A stretch of DNA of 64,000 nucleotides from Lathyrus oleraceus (Eukaryota; Streptophyta; Magnoliopsida; Fabales; Fabaceae). Positions within the stretch are counted from its first letter, which is position 1, and the number at the start of each line of letters is the position of its first letter. Positions 10,213 through 21,233 of the stretch are shown piece after piece. The DNA is taken from contig NC_066585.1 in assembly GCF_024323335.1 (NCBI RefSeq), positions 341,125,346 to 341,189,345 on the forward strand, written 5' to 3'. Under the pieces are notes generated by a model, which saw only the letters and a list, made by a program, of their open reading frames with translations, had not been told where the DNA came from and did not search any database. The position numbers and the translations under genes were made by a program.

Positions 10213-11370
10213 AAACACCTCGTAAAACTGATCACCCGGATCTCACTGCTAACGACACTGTTATGGCCAAGAATGACTTCGACAATCCTATCTATCAAGC
10301 CGAAGAAGGGGTTGAGGAAGATTGTGAATTGCCTGAGAAGTTAGCCAGGTTGTTGAAACAGGAGGACCGAGCTATCACACCTTATCAGGAGGTGGTTGAG
10401 ACCATCAACATTGGTACCGAAGACGACAAGAAAGAGATCAAGATCGGGGCCAGTCTACAGGCCGAGAGGAAAAGACCGTTGATCATGTACTTGACTGTTA
10501 GAAAGGTCAATGGGTTGTGTGCTCGGTCAGCATGACGAGTCAGGTCGAAAAGAGCATGCAATATACTACCTTAGCAAAAAGTTTACCGACTGTGAACAAA
10601 GATACTCAATGCAGTATATGTTGACTCACACGACTCTGTTGATATCAAAGATGGATCAAGTCAAGTATATTTTTGAAAAGCCAACAGGGTTGCTAGGTGG
10701 CAAATGATGCTGGCAGAGTATGACATCCAATACACTTCACAAAAAGCCATCAAAGGAAGTTTCTTGTCAGACTATCTTGCCGCGCAACCGATTGATGATT
10801 ACCAACCTATGAGGTTCGACTTTCCTGATGAGGACATCATGTTTCTCAAATCGAAAGATTGCGAGGAACCACTCCCAGAGGAGGGGCCTAACCCTGAATC
10901 CAAATGGATTATGATGTTTGACGGGGCGGTCAACGTCAATGGTCGCGGAGTTGGTGTAGTGTTGATCACACCGGAGGGGGTTCATATGCCATTTTGTGCC
11001 AGAATAACTTTTCCCTGCACCAACAATGAAGCCGGACGAAGCAGAATGGGTCCGTTCTCGATACAATCAGCTAAGCCTAGTAGAGGCAAAGAGACTAGCA
11101 GCTATATTCCATGGCCAGCTATATTAGAGACGGACGAAGAGAGCGTTTGATCCGAAAGTGCGCCCTCGGGAGTATCGAGTCGGTGAATTGGTACTCAAAA
11201 GAATTCTTCCTCCCAACACAGAGCACAGGGGTAAATGGACACCGAACAACGAGGGTCCATACGTGGTTAAAAGAGTTTTCTCTGGCGGAGCTCTGATGCT
11301 AACAACCATGGATGGTGAAGACTTCCCGTCCCCTGTCAACTCAGACACAGTTAAAAAATACTTCGCATAA
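10213..11370 (+). pseudogene. pol remnant, element 1: RNase H, second RNase H, integrase tail
   Basis: It starts with the pre-RT region (ITPYQEVVETINIGTEDDKKE, ~10370-10440), then jumps directly at about 10465-10485 into RNase H sequence (GCVLGQHDESG, HAIYYLSKKFTDCE), so the RT domain is absent. RNase H has a further internal deletion and a frameshift near 10500. The second, archaeal-type RNase H of the Tat lineage is seen at about 10900-11035 (WIMMFDGAVNVNGRGVGVVL, TNNEA). The integrase zinc finger and core are missing; only the C-terminal tail remains (VGELVLKRILPP, GPYVVKRVFSGGALMLTTMDG, ending KKYFA, stop near 11370). Confidence 0.83.
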
Positions 11371-11381
11371 AATAGACTCGT

Positions 11382-11573
11382 TGGACAGTAAAAAGAATAG
11401 TCCAGGCAAAAAAGGGGCATCCCGACGAACCAAAAAAAAAGAATGAAGAGGTTCGAGCAAAAATTAGGGATATAAAAATCAAAAAATGTACACCCGGTGA
11501 GTCGAAAACCCGAAAGGGCGGCTCAGGAAAAAAAGGGTATCCCGGTGGATTGAAAACCCAAAAGGGCGGTCCA
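11382..11573 (+). other. post-pol hairpin cluster, element 1 (four stems)
   Basis: Immediately after the pol stop are four stem-loops: TGGAC/GTCCA (11382-11404), CGAAC/GTTCG (11426-11455), TGAG/CTCA with inner CCC-GAAA-GGG (11498-11525), and TGGAT/GTCCA (11546-11573). Three are preceded by CCCG and the stems are generally followed by an A-rich run ending in GGG. The equivalent places in element 2 (58628-58787) and the minus element (48701-48851) fold in the same way with different stem bases. Confidence 0.6.
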
Positions 11574-12784
11574 CGCAAAAGTTAGGGAATAAGCGAATAA
11601 CTGCGATCTGAGTTCATCCGTGTTATATCACCGTTTCATTCAATCCGGCAATCTTCGAAGGTAAAAGATCGACTAATCATCCACTTCAGAAAACAAGATG
11701 GGCAGAGCGTCTTGAGGACATATGAGCCATAGCAGAGTCGAAACTCGGTGGGACCCCGTTTCCACATTGCCATTAGGATAGTTTCTCTTGTTCAATTTAT
11801 AGCGATCGCCTCTTTCCAGGGATCAGCTTCCTGATGTACTCGCCTATTCCTGGCATAAATTTTTTAACCAACAAAAGTCGAATAATTCAGTTAAAAAGCC
11901 TCTTTACTTTTCATTTATCAGTTTGTTTGCAAAAGATGTCTGAATTCTCGAGGAAACATATTGCATCTGAATGTAATGGTGGCTTTTGCAGATGACTTGC
12001 GCAGGAAAACAGTCAAAATTGCTTTGAATGTGCTTAATCCCGGACGGTGAATTCAAATCGAGTAATTCCCCGGGGCATACGTATATTTTTTTGTTACAGG
12101 TCACAGGAACCGGATGCCAAGTCATGAATCCTCACCCCAAGCGGTTGACAAAGCCTCTCCTCTGCAGAGCAGGTTTCCCAGTAGAGCTGATAGTATCCAG
12201 ACTGTATATCCCCAGTAGAGTTGACAGTATCCAGACTGTATATCCCCAGCGGAGTCGACAGTGCCAGACTGTATCTTCCCAGCAACAGCGGAGTAGTCGC
12301 ATACCCAATAGACAAGAGGGTGGTGTTCCCAGTGTTCATCTCGTCCCCAGCAGATTATTTTTTTTAACAGATTTGTTTTAATCCCCAGCCTGAGGACGAT
12401 TAGCAAGTTCATATCCCCAGCAAAGGTCGATTCCTACGACATTTCCCCAGGAAGTGCTTTCCTCACAGACTCTCCTCGCAGAGCCTCGCCAAGCAAAGTT
12501 TCCATAGTTGATACTTCCCCAGCAAGGTCAACTTTTCAAAAAAGGCCGATTTATTTTCGGTGGCTCCCCGGTCCCAGCAGACGGATCGTTTCCCACAGAG
12601 CATTCAAGGATTGATACAGCGATCCGCTCCCTGCCAGAGTTGCTTCCCCAAGCAGATTTCTTTTTTCTTTTGCGCCATGCATAACATTTGCATTTGCATT
12701 TGCATGCATATCAAACATACACATAAGCTGATAAACATGTTCTTCAAAGCAGACTGAAAAATTACTTTACAACCAAAGTCATGA
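11574..12784 (+). other. 3' untranslated region of element 1, first part
   Basis: No protein is supported. From about 12165 the sequence is built from short CCCAG-containing blocks such as CCCCAGTAGAG and CCCCAGCGGAG. Three consecutive ACAGT/ACTGT-type stems with loop (AT)CCAG occur around 12190-12270. This type of repetitive 3' region is typical of Ogre elements. Confidence 0.6.
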
Positions 12785-13820
12785 GATTCGGCCAGAGGAT
12801 CAAGTGTGTGTGTGACCCAGCATGAGGGTCATTTCGAAGATTCAGCCTGAGAATCGTTTTCCAGAGATCCAGCCTGAGGGTCATTTCGAAGATTCAGCCA
12901 GAGAGTCGACTACGAACGTTATTTCCCCAGCAAGCCAGCTGGAGGAATAGATTGACAGCTCAACAGAAAATCAACCTACAAGAGGATCCAGCCCGCGGAT
13001 CGCATTTAAAAAACAAATTCTAATCGAAGAGTCGTTATAACATGTTCTAGCCTGAAGAATATGTACGAAGCCCAAAAGTGGGATATTCTCGAATCTGCAT
13101 ATCTAACATGAAAACTGTAGATTTCGAAAGAGGGTCAACCAGCGCATGCCCCAGATGCGAGATCCTGATGATGGGAATTTATCATCAAAACAATCCAGAT
13201 CTAGCCAGAAGATCGAAGTCAGGTCTAGCCCAAAGACCGGAAATAGATTCAGCCAGAGAATCGAAACAATTCAGATCTAGCCAGAAGATCGAAGTAGATT
13301 CAGCCAGAGAATCAAAGAAAATAGATTCAGCCAGAGAATCGAAACAATTCAGATCTAGCCAGAAGATCGAAGAAGATCTAGCCAGAAGATCGAAGTCAGG
13401 TCTAGCCCGAAGACCGGAAATAGATTTAGCCAGAGAATCGAAACAATTCAGATCTAGCCAGAAGATCGAAGAAGATCTAGCCAGAAGATCGAAGTCAGGT
13501 GTAGCCCGAAGACCGGAAATAGATTCAGCCAGAGAATCGGAACAATTCAGATCTAGCCAGAAGATCGAAGTAGATTCAGCCAGAGAATCAAAGAAAATAG
13601 ATTCAGCCAGAGAATCAAAACAAAGGAGATCTAGCCAGAAGATCGAAGAAGATCTAGCCAGAAGATCGAAGAAGATCTAACCAGAAGATTGAAACCGTAT
13701 CCAACCCGAGGATCAAAATTAACATCCAACCAGAGGACTAAATTGAGTATAGGTTCAGCCAGAGGATCGAAACTCCAGATTAAGTTAGAAGACTGATTCA
13801 GATTTAGCCAGAGGATCGGA
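12785..13820 (+). repeat. array of covarying AGCC(A/C/T)GA stem-loops
   Basis: The unit is a 5-bp stem, a 7-nt loop and a short spacer, with period about 20-30 bp. Examples with perfect pairing: GACCC/GGGTC (12814-12830, loop AGCATGA), GATTC/GAATC (12839-12855, AGCCTGA), GATCC/GGATC (12985-13001, AGCCCGC), GATCT/AGATC (13198-13214, AGCCAGA), GGTCT/AGACC (13222-13238), GATTC/GAATC (13246-13262). About 19 regular units fill 13198-13680; roughly a dozen degenerate ones flank them. A 200-codon open frame at 13078-13680 is a by-product of the repeat and not a gene. Confidence 0.8.
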
Positions 13821-13967
13821 AGAGAAATAAACAGCGCGGTGTATTTCAGCATTTTTGTGGTGTTCTCGGAGCGCGAATTTTCGGTCTGTCTTTGGTATTC
13901 AATCACAGCTCACTCTGTTTGTCTGATAAGCTGTTCGCTTTCATCCTGCTCGGGTTAGCTGATGACT

Positions 13968-13980
13968 GAATAGGGGCAGG
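13968..13980 (+). other. polypurine tract of element 1
   Basis: GAATAGGGGCAGG directly precedes the 3' LTR start at 13981. Element 2 has AAATAGGGGCATC at the same position and the minus element AAATAAGGGCAGC. Confidence 0.75.
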
Positions 13981-15585
13981 TGTAACACCCCAAAATTTGC
14001 CCTCCTTATTCACGCATTCATTTTTAGGTCATTTAACATTAGATACCTTGCATTTCATCATGTCAATCGGGATTAGCTCCAAGAAGCTTGAACATCATCC
14101 AGGACACTTTGTGGGTTCTATTTAGATGATCAGTCAACACAAGGGAAAGACTTGAGTTACTTCCAACAGGGGTCTATTCGTCAGTCAAAACGTTAATCTT
14201 GAAGGAGCAAAGGTTTGTTCATGAGTTGTCATGCTCGCTAGGCGAAGCCCACGTATTATGCACACACAAAAAAAACGAAAAACGAAAAGAAAAAAAATTA
14301 ATTAAATAAAATAAAAATAAATAAATAAATAAATAAAAGAAAAAATCTCAGACTTGGACCTCTCTCAAAAGCCCACTAAGCTACCAATATTAGGCTATAA
14401 ATACTAGAGTTTTCATTGAAACAAAACCCTGGACAAAACCTGGAGAGAAACCTAGACAGAGAGAGTGAGAATTAATCTGCAGTAACCTCCAGGCAACTCT
14501 GAAAGGTTCATTCTGACTCACACACTTTCAGCTCAAGCAAACCCTAACATTGGTTTTCAAATCCAGCCGTGCCATTTGATTTCAACCGATCTCTCCAATC
14601 AGGTTTGCCCTTATTCCCATTACCTTTGTGCTTTGAAGTTGAATACTCTGAATGTTTGAGGTATGATGGATGAATTTCATTAGGTTTTTGCCCACGGGTT
14701 CATAATTATGTATGAATGTATAAATAATGCCTTGAATGCTTAATCTTTTAATTGCTGAAGTGTATGCCACAGGGTTTGAGGTTTCTGAAACCATACTGTT
14801 ATCCATGAAAAATCCAAAACCCGCAGGCGCTCGTTAGCACCTTCGCTAGGCGAGCACGCAACGACGCTTCTCCAAGCCTTCGCTAGGCGAGACAGTAGCG
14901 ATCGCGACAGTAGCATTTGCTTTTTTCTGTTTTGCTCTAATCTGACTTACATTTGTCATAGCATGTTTTCTCCTAATCCTTATCGTGTTTCACTAACCCT
15001 TTTGTTGAGTTTTTGTGAAGGCTCACATGACTTTTGCAGGGATAGCTCGCTGGATATTCCACTTTGCTTGTGGGATACCATTTGGGAGATTTATTCTGAT
15101 TGCCTTGTTGGCACGTTTACTTTATATATGTTTGTTTTGTATGTGTTCGTATCCCCACAGGTAGCGCGGTTCCTTCGTCAAGGACTGCCTTTTTGCATGA
15201 GCATCCCTAACCCTACCAACTCATTGATTTTTCTTCTCCTAAGAACACGTTAACTCCTTCTACTACAGGCGAGTAAGTCTCCAAAGGTCGAGCATCTGGT
15301 AGATTGCGTAGTAACGTCGTTCGTCCAAAACCCAATCCATAACCCCGTAGTTAGCCGAACTACGGCTTGCTCTGATTCTCATTCCAGATGAGATACGTAG
15401 GCATAAGACGCGATGTCTTAGCGAGCACAATTACCCTTAACCCTTAGGTAGCTGAGCTACGAAGACTCTGATTCTCATATTCAGATGAGATACGTATGCA
15501 GTGGATGCGACATCCGTGCGAGTCATTTTCTTTTGACCCCTTTTTTTTATAGTAAATAACACATTAGATAAACCCACATCCTCTA
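13981..15585 (+). repeat. 3' LTR of Ogre-like element 1, truncated
   Basis: It matches 3683 to about 5275 from TGTAACACCCC through the tandem hairpin module (equivalent stems near 15345-15515), then diverges after AAACCCACA near 15585. The last ~240 bp, including the terminal GCGACA, are missing, so this end was deleted after insertion. Confidence 0.85.
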
Positions 15586-15723
15586 TATGCACACCATTCG
15601 GCTCCGTCGAAGGTCTCTATGTACCTTTCAATCACTAATATTCCTTACAAATCTAAGTATCTGTTATAACACCAAGTGTCGAGGATTCTCCTACATTGGT
15701 CATAATCAATCTAGGTTTGTCTT
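15586..15723. other. unassigned 138 bp between two LTRs
   Basis: This short stretch lies between the truncated LTR and the start of the old LTR. No gene or repeat family was recognised. It may be flanking DNA kept when the LTR end was deleted. Confidence 0.4.
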
Positions 15724-16775
15724 GTGACACCCTCAGTATGACGTAACATAATCTCACTAATTATGTTACTAACATGTTGAAGCTACATGAATTATACCCG
15801 AGCGCATCACACGCTCAAAGATACAACAGTGTCGCCATCAAACTTTATTTATTCCCGAAGGAAAGGGAAAACATCGATAAAACCCGGGGGAAAGAGAAAT
15901 GGGTAAGGAAGTCGGTTATGCAAGGGGAAGTAGCACCCCAAACATCCATGATACTCCATGGGAACCATTTTAAATGTTCTTTTCAAGAATATGTGTTATT
16001 ATCTGAAGATTACTCGCGGAAAGAGTGAAAACGGGGGTTAATAGATAATTGTGAAAGAGATGAGAAATAGGTAATTGTGAGAAAATGAAAGGAATAGATA
16101 ATTGTGCTCGCCAAGGATTTGGGCCCTCGTGCCTACGTATCCTCATTCGTGCAATGAGGAAATTAGAGCTCTGTAGTTCGTAGAACTAGGACGGATGCGT
16201 TAGTTGTTTTTAGTGGACAGTATTAACATTCGCATTCTACTGTCGACTGACTTGTATGCTCGAGCATGGGAGCTTTAAGCGTCTGTCTGTTTGCGGTAGA
16301 ATGTATGAACTCGGATCACACTTTAGCAGTTAAACATTACTTGCTCGCACATGGAGGCTTAAGCGTCGTTCACGGTAGAACGGAAGTAACACGCCCTTTC
16401 TGAAAAGGGTTTTAAACTGAAACTGAAGCCCAAAGGCAAAACTAAGTTTGATGAGGTGAGTTTGGTTTTATTCTGAAATGAGAGTCATGATTTGAATCGT
16501 ACTAAAGTCTATGAATGGAGATGAATACAGTGAGCAACTGGGTCATTCGTCTTGCACCTAAAGATATTCAGAATGGGGGTAGGAATTCTCGAGTCCCATT
16601 CCTTCTCCATTGCTTAAGGCTCGTATCGTACAATCCCAATCGTAGGGTTAATTGTTTTTGAGTTTATTTACAAAATGGTTTTAGTTTTAATGGGAGAACA
16701 AAAGGATAGAAAGAAAAACCCTGAACGGTGGAATTCTGATCTTCAATCATTGCTTCAATTTATGTAGAGAGACTC

Positions 16776-18141
16776 TGTTGGTGTAAGCCCTAGAGGCCAA
16801 TACTTTTGGTACTTGTATCGAATTATTTAAAGGCATTTTCTTTATTATGGTTGATTAATAAAGTCCCTGGAATAAATAGTCCGTTTAATGTATTAAGTGT
16901 GACTTAATCGTGAGAACACATTAAACATAAGGACACTATTCTTAAAGTATCCGTAGTCGAGCTTTAATGTGAAGTGGGATAACATTAAAGCATTAAGACT
17001 ATTATGTTTGTAGACTGATGATCACATCTCATGGATCATGGATAAAGAGTTATCAAGTCTTAAACATAGGTATGAATATTAGGAGTAATATTTATACCGG
17101 ATTGACCCGCTATGAGAATACTATATAGAAAGTTATGCAAAGTGTCATAAGTTATTCTCATGGTGATAATAGTGTATACCACTCTTCGACCTGAAACCAC
17201 TATGGATCCTAGATGTAGAGTCGAGTGCTTTATTGCTGATCCAACATTGTCCGTAACTGGATAACCATAAAGACAGTTGATGGGTACTCCACGAAGCATG
17301 CTGAGGGACATGAGTGTCCTAGATAGAATTTGCCAATCCTGCGTAACAGGATAAATGTCTATGGGCCCAATATTGAACTGGACAAGGGTGACACGGTCTA
17401 TACCTTGTGTTCAATATAGACATAAGGGCAAAGGGGTAATTATACACATAATTATTATCACAGAAGGTTTTGTCAGATCACATGACATTTTCGTGACTTG
17501 GGTAGCAGTGATGTGTTGCTAGATACCGCTCACTGTTTATTATGTTAAATGCGTGATTTAATATAATTGCCAACGCCGCGAAAACCTATAGGGTCACACA
17601 CAAAGGACGGATTGATGAGAGATAGAGTAACTAAGGAACACCGTAAGGTACGGTGCACTTAAGTGGGAGACGAAATATGGTAAGGTACCAAATACTTAAG
17701 TGATTTTGGGCATATTATAAGATATGGGCCAAAATACACTTAAGTGGGCTTTTTAGCTTGAAGCCCACACAAGTGGTTCTATAAATAGAACCTCTTGGGT
17801 AGAAGCATTGTCACTCCAATCCACTCAGACAGAAATTCAAGTAGAGACTTGGAATTTTGGTTTCCCTCTTTCTCTCACTCAAAGCCTTCATTCATAACAG
17901 CTAGCACTGCGATTGAAGGAATCCGTTCGTGTGGACTGAGTAGAGACGTTGTCATCGTTCAACATTCGTGATCGCCCCGTGGATCTGTATCAAAGGTTTT
18001 GATCATTATCAGAGATCTGCACTAAAGGTTTGAATCGCCACAAGAGGTAACGATTCTATCACTGATCATGCCCATTCGTAAGGATCACTAAATGGAGAAA
18101 ATTTTAAATTCCGCTGCGCCTTGGATGGCAGTTCTTCTACA
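16776..18141 (+). repeat. copia solo LTR with exact target duplication
   Basis: This 1366-bp LTR runs from TGTTGGTGTAAGCCC to CTTCTACA and is flanked by GACTC at 16771-16775 and 18142-18146. No internal copia sequence is present, so it is the product of recombination between two LTRs. It belongs to the same family as the LTR at 2726-3682. Confidence 0.9.
17656..17787 (+). promoter_or_regulatory. copia LTR promoter: three CTTAAG palindromes and TATA box
   Basis: TATAAATA at 17780-17787 sits inside the near-palindrome TTCTATAAATAGAA. Upstream are CACTTAAGTG (17656-17665), TACTTAAGTG (17693-17702) and CACTTAAGTG (17737-17746), 35-125 bp before the TATA box. The spacing and repetition suggest binding sites, but the binding protein is unknown. 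Confidence 0.6.
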
Positions 18142-20297
18142 GACTCATCAATAGTTTGATTTAGATTGCACTAAAGTCTATGAATATAGGCGAATACAGT
18201 GAGCACTGGGTCATTCGTCCCATACCCAAAGATATTCAGAATGGGGGTAGGAATCCTCCAGTCTCATTCCTTCTCTATTACTTAAGGCTCATGACGTGCG
18301 ATTTGCATCATAATAAATGAGTGTTGAAGTTGAATTTCTTTGCAGCTTACGTTGATGAATGATTGTATTTGGATGATGAAGAGGCTTGTTAATCAACTTG
18401 AATCGAGTTGTGCTAGAGCATATGACTAGAGGTGAATACAATGAGCACTAAGTCATTCATCCCATACCCAAAGATATTCATAATGGGGGTAGGAATTCTC
18501 CAGTCCCATTCCTTCTCCATTACTTAAGACTCATGGCACACAACTTGGTTCATGATCAACAAGTGTTGAATTTTGACATTTGTAGTGCTTGAATAGTAGT
18601 CCTGTCTCATACTGATTTGAATAGCTTAAACTCTCGATCTTGATCTTTGAATCTTGATTGAAGTTGGAGATCCAGTATTCAGTATATCTTGATCACAAGG
18701 ACTTGCTTTGTCAAGTGATCAAGGGTCTTTTGATCACTTGACTAAGCTTGGGTGATTGAGCACAGTCAAGGGATTTAGTTAATCAAAGCGTACTTTGATC
18801 AACTTAATCGGTGGGAAAAAATTAGTTGAATTGAGTGTACAACTACCTAAAGAGTTAATTGTTATTTGGAATCATTTTCTCAATGCCTAAAACTAGGGGA
18901 ACATACAAAAATCGGACTATTTCTACACTAAGGGCAAAACAATCATTATTCACAATTATGGAAGGTTAAATCAAAATTCTAATAATAAAATCCTAATTGA
19001 AATTTATTCTAAATTCTAAACTATTCTATTTCTAAATTCAATTAAATTCTAGAACATTCTAATCTTTAACCAAAGTTAATATTCCTAAAAAATTCTATTT
19101 AAATCTTATTCCTAAAACAATATCCTAAGTTCAATTCTATCTAATCACATTTTTAACTTCCAATTAACTTCTTAACCTCTAATTACACTCTAATCAACAT
19201 CAATACCTAATTAAAATTAAAAAAAAAAACTAATTATCTAACATTGTTCTAAACATATTTCTAATTAATTTTAATTAACCTAATTACTAATCAAATTTCT
19301 AATCAAATCCTAAAATTCACCTAATTATCCTAAATCCTTAATTAAGATTCTAAAGATCCTAATTAACCTAAATTCTAACAATCAAAATTATCTAATTAAC
19401 AAAACAAATAACAAACAAAAACAAGGAAAATAGAATGGGCCTTTGCAAAACAGGGGTGCAGGCCCGGTTGGGGTGTGTGCTGGAAAAAGAGGGCAAAACA
19501 GGGTCCAAATGACTGGGCTTCAGTTGCCAAAGCCCAATGTTGAACATGTCACTTTCAGCCAGGGGGTGCAGCAAAGTAACTGGAGTGAGAGGGTATTGCA
19601 CTGGGCTTGGAATGTGACAAACCCAAACAGAAATAAGCCCAAAGATTGAGGACTGGTTTGAAAAAAAATTAGAAATTTGAACATGTTTTCGCGCTCCTTC
19701 TCCATGGAAGCTCAGACTGCCGGTGCCGGAGCTCCATCGCGTCGGAAACTGCTTTCGACGACGGTGACTACCGGAAATGGACATCGGAACCAACTCCACC
19801 TTCGTCTCTAACTCCCGAACAAGAATCTAAACTCCAAATCCCCTAATTCTTGGTCCAAATCCATAGTTGAAATCAATCTCTCAAGAATCCTAAGAAATCA
19901 GATCTAAAATACACCTCCATGAACAAGATTCGAGGTTCCTCATGATAGGGATTTGCAACAACATGATGCAAGGTTCAACATAGCAACCAGCATGCAATGA
20001 AGTGATGAAAAATGGACCGACCTCCGAAGCTAAGACTTGCTCCGGCGAGTGTTGATCGGAGAAGATGAAGACGGAAAATCCCTTGTAAAAATGGGTAAGA
20101 TATTGTCTTTGCTTCTAATTTGCTTGTTTCCCAATTCTTCTTCTTCAAAACACTATAGTGTGATGAGGTTGAGCTCACTCTTCTTGAAGCTTCAATGTGA
20201 AGCTTCAATGGATTTTTGGAATTTGAGCTTTGAGTGTGAGAGAGAGAGAGGATTCATAAGTGATTGCAGAGAATTCAAGGTGATGATTATAAAAAAT

Positions 20298-20300
<3 letters not shown>

Positions 20301-20328
<28 letters not shown>
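20301..20328. repeat. (GA)n microsatellite
   Basis: About 14 GA units in the Ogre-type solo LTR; read on the minus strand as a CT-rich tract, common near plant transcription starts. Confidence 0.9.
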
Positions 20329-20332
<4 letters not shown>

Positions 20333-20901
20333 AGAAGCCGGAATAATGATGAAGATATAGAATTATAATGATTAGGCTTGGGATTAATATGGCTTGAAGT
20401 TAGGCTTGTAGTTAGTTAAGTAAGGTTTGGAGTTAGTTGGGATGAACTCGGTGAGCTTAGGTGGTTAACTCATTGAGTTGGAAGTTAGTTGGTTGGTTAA
20501 CTTAATGGAATGTTTAAATGATTGTTTATGAGTGGCTATTGCAAGTGAAAACTTGAATAATGACATGTGGTTTGATTGGTTTAGGTGCAAGATAGAACCA
20601 ATAGACTCAATCATGACTGAGAACTGTAGGTTAGCAATTATATGGTCATGTTGTGCAAACTATGGTTTTGGTTATGTTTGTGCAGGTTTAAGTGTTCACA
20701 ATGTGTGTGGTTGAAGCTTGGTGAGGTATTGAACTTATTATTAAAAGTTTCGTCGAGTGTTCACGATTTTTTCTGGTATTTATGCAGGTATGCATTGGTT
20801 TTGAACTGCAATCCTTGGCTATTTTTGACGGTGGGAGTTCATGTTTCAATCCAAAAGTCCCATTCTCACAACAGTGAAAAAAATCCTGTAAAATAAGTTA
20901 T

Positions 20902-21233
20902 GAGTTGACTCAAACAGGGAATGAGTCGACTCAAACAGAGTTTATCCCAGGGTTGAGTCGACCTGTTCGGACCCGCGGAGAAATGGTTCGAAGGAAAATG
21001 GAAAATGAGTCGACGCAAGGAGTGAGTGAGTCGACTCAAACAGGATTTCCCATAATTGAGTCGACATGGGAGTTGACCTGTTCGGACCCGAAGGGACATG
21101 GTTCAAGAAAAAGGAGAATGAATCAACGCAAGGAGTGAATGAGTCGATTCAACCAGATTTTCCAGAATTGAGTCGACCTGTGACTCGACCTGTTTGGACC
21201 CGAAGGTTTTGCGTCGAGTCATGAGTCGACTCA
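20902..21233. repeat. GAGTCGACTC palindrome cluster in the Ogre-type solo LTR
   Basis: Around ten copies of GAGTCGACTC or one-sided variants fall in 330 bp, for example exact copies at 20923-20932 and 21028-21037 and a variant GAGTTGACTC at 20902-20911. Between them CCTGTTCGGACCCG recurs. Nothing here is coding. The cluster is distinctive against the AT-rich surroundings. Confidence 0.75.

Larger units (their letters stand above)
3683..15585 (+). mobile_element. Ogre-like (Ty3/gypsy, Tat lineage) element 1, pol-deleted
   Basis: The element is bounded by LTRs starting TGTAACACCCC at 3683 and 13981. Internal parts in order: tRNA-Arg-type PBS at 5522, long leader, gag, protease, a non-coding gap matching the Ogre intron position, remnants of RNase H and the second (archaeal-type) RNase H, an integrase C-terminal tail, a hairpin cluster, a long repeat-rich 3' region and a polypurine tract before 13981. 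The RT core and integrase core are missing and the ORF1 present in element 2 is absent. The 3' LTR is truncated at about 15585, so the 3' target duplication cannot be checked. Confidence 0.88.

Noticed and set aside
13078..13680. 200-codon open frame with repeats rich in Ser, Arg and Lys
   Set aside because: It is produced by the AGCC-loop repeat. It has no domain and ends within the repeat, and the nucleotide pairing pattern explains the periodicity better than a protein.
19392..20360. Open frames of 60-135 codons on both strands
   Set aside because: They fall in the Ogre-type solo LTR, show no recognisable domain and overlap each other on both strands.
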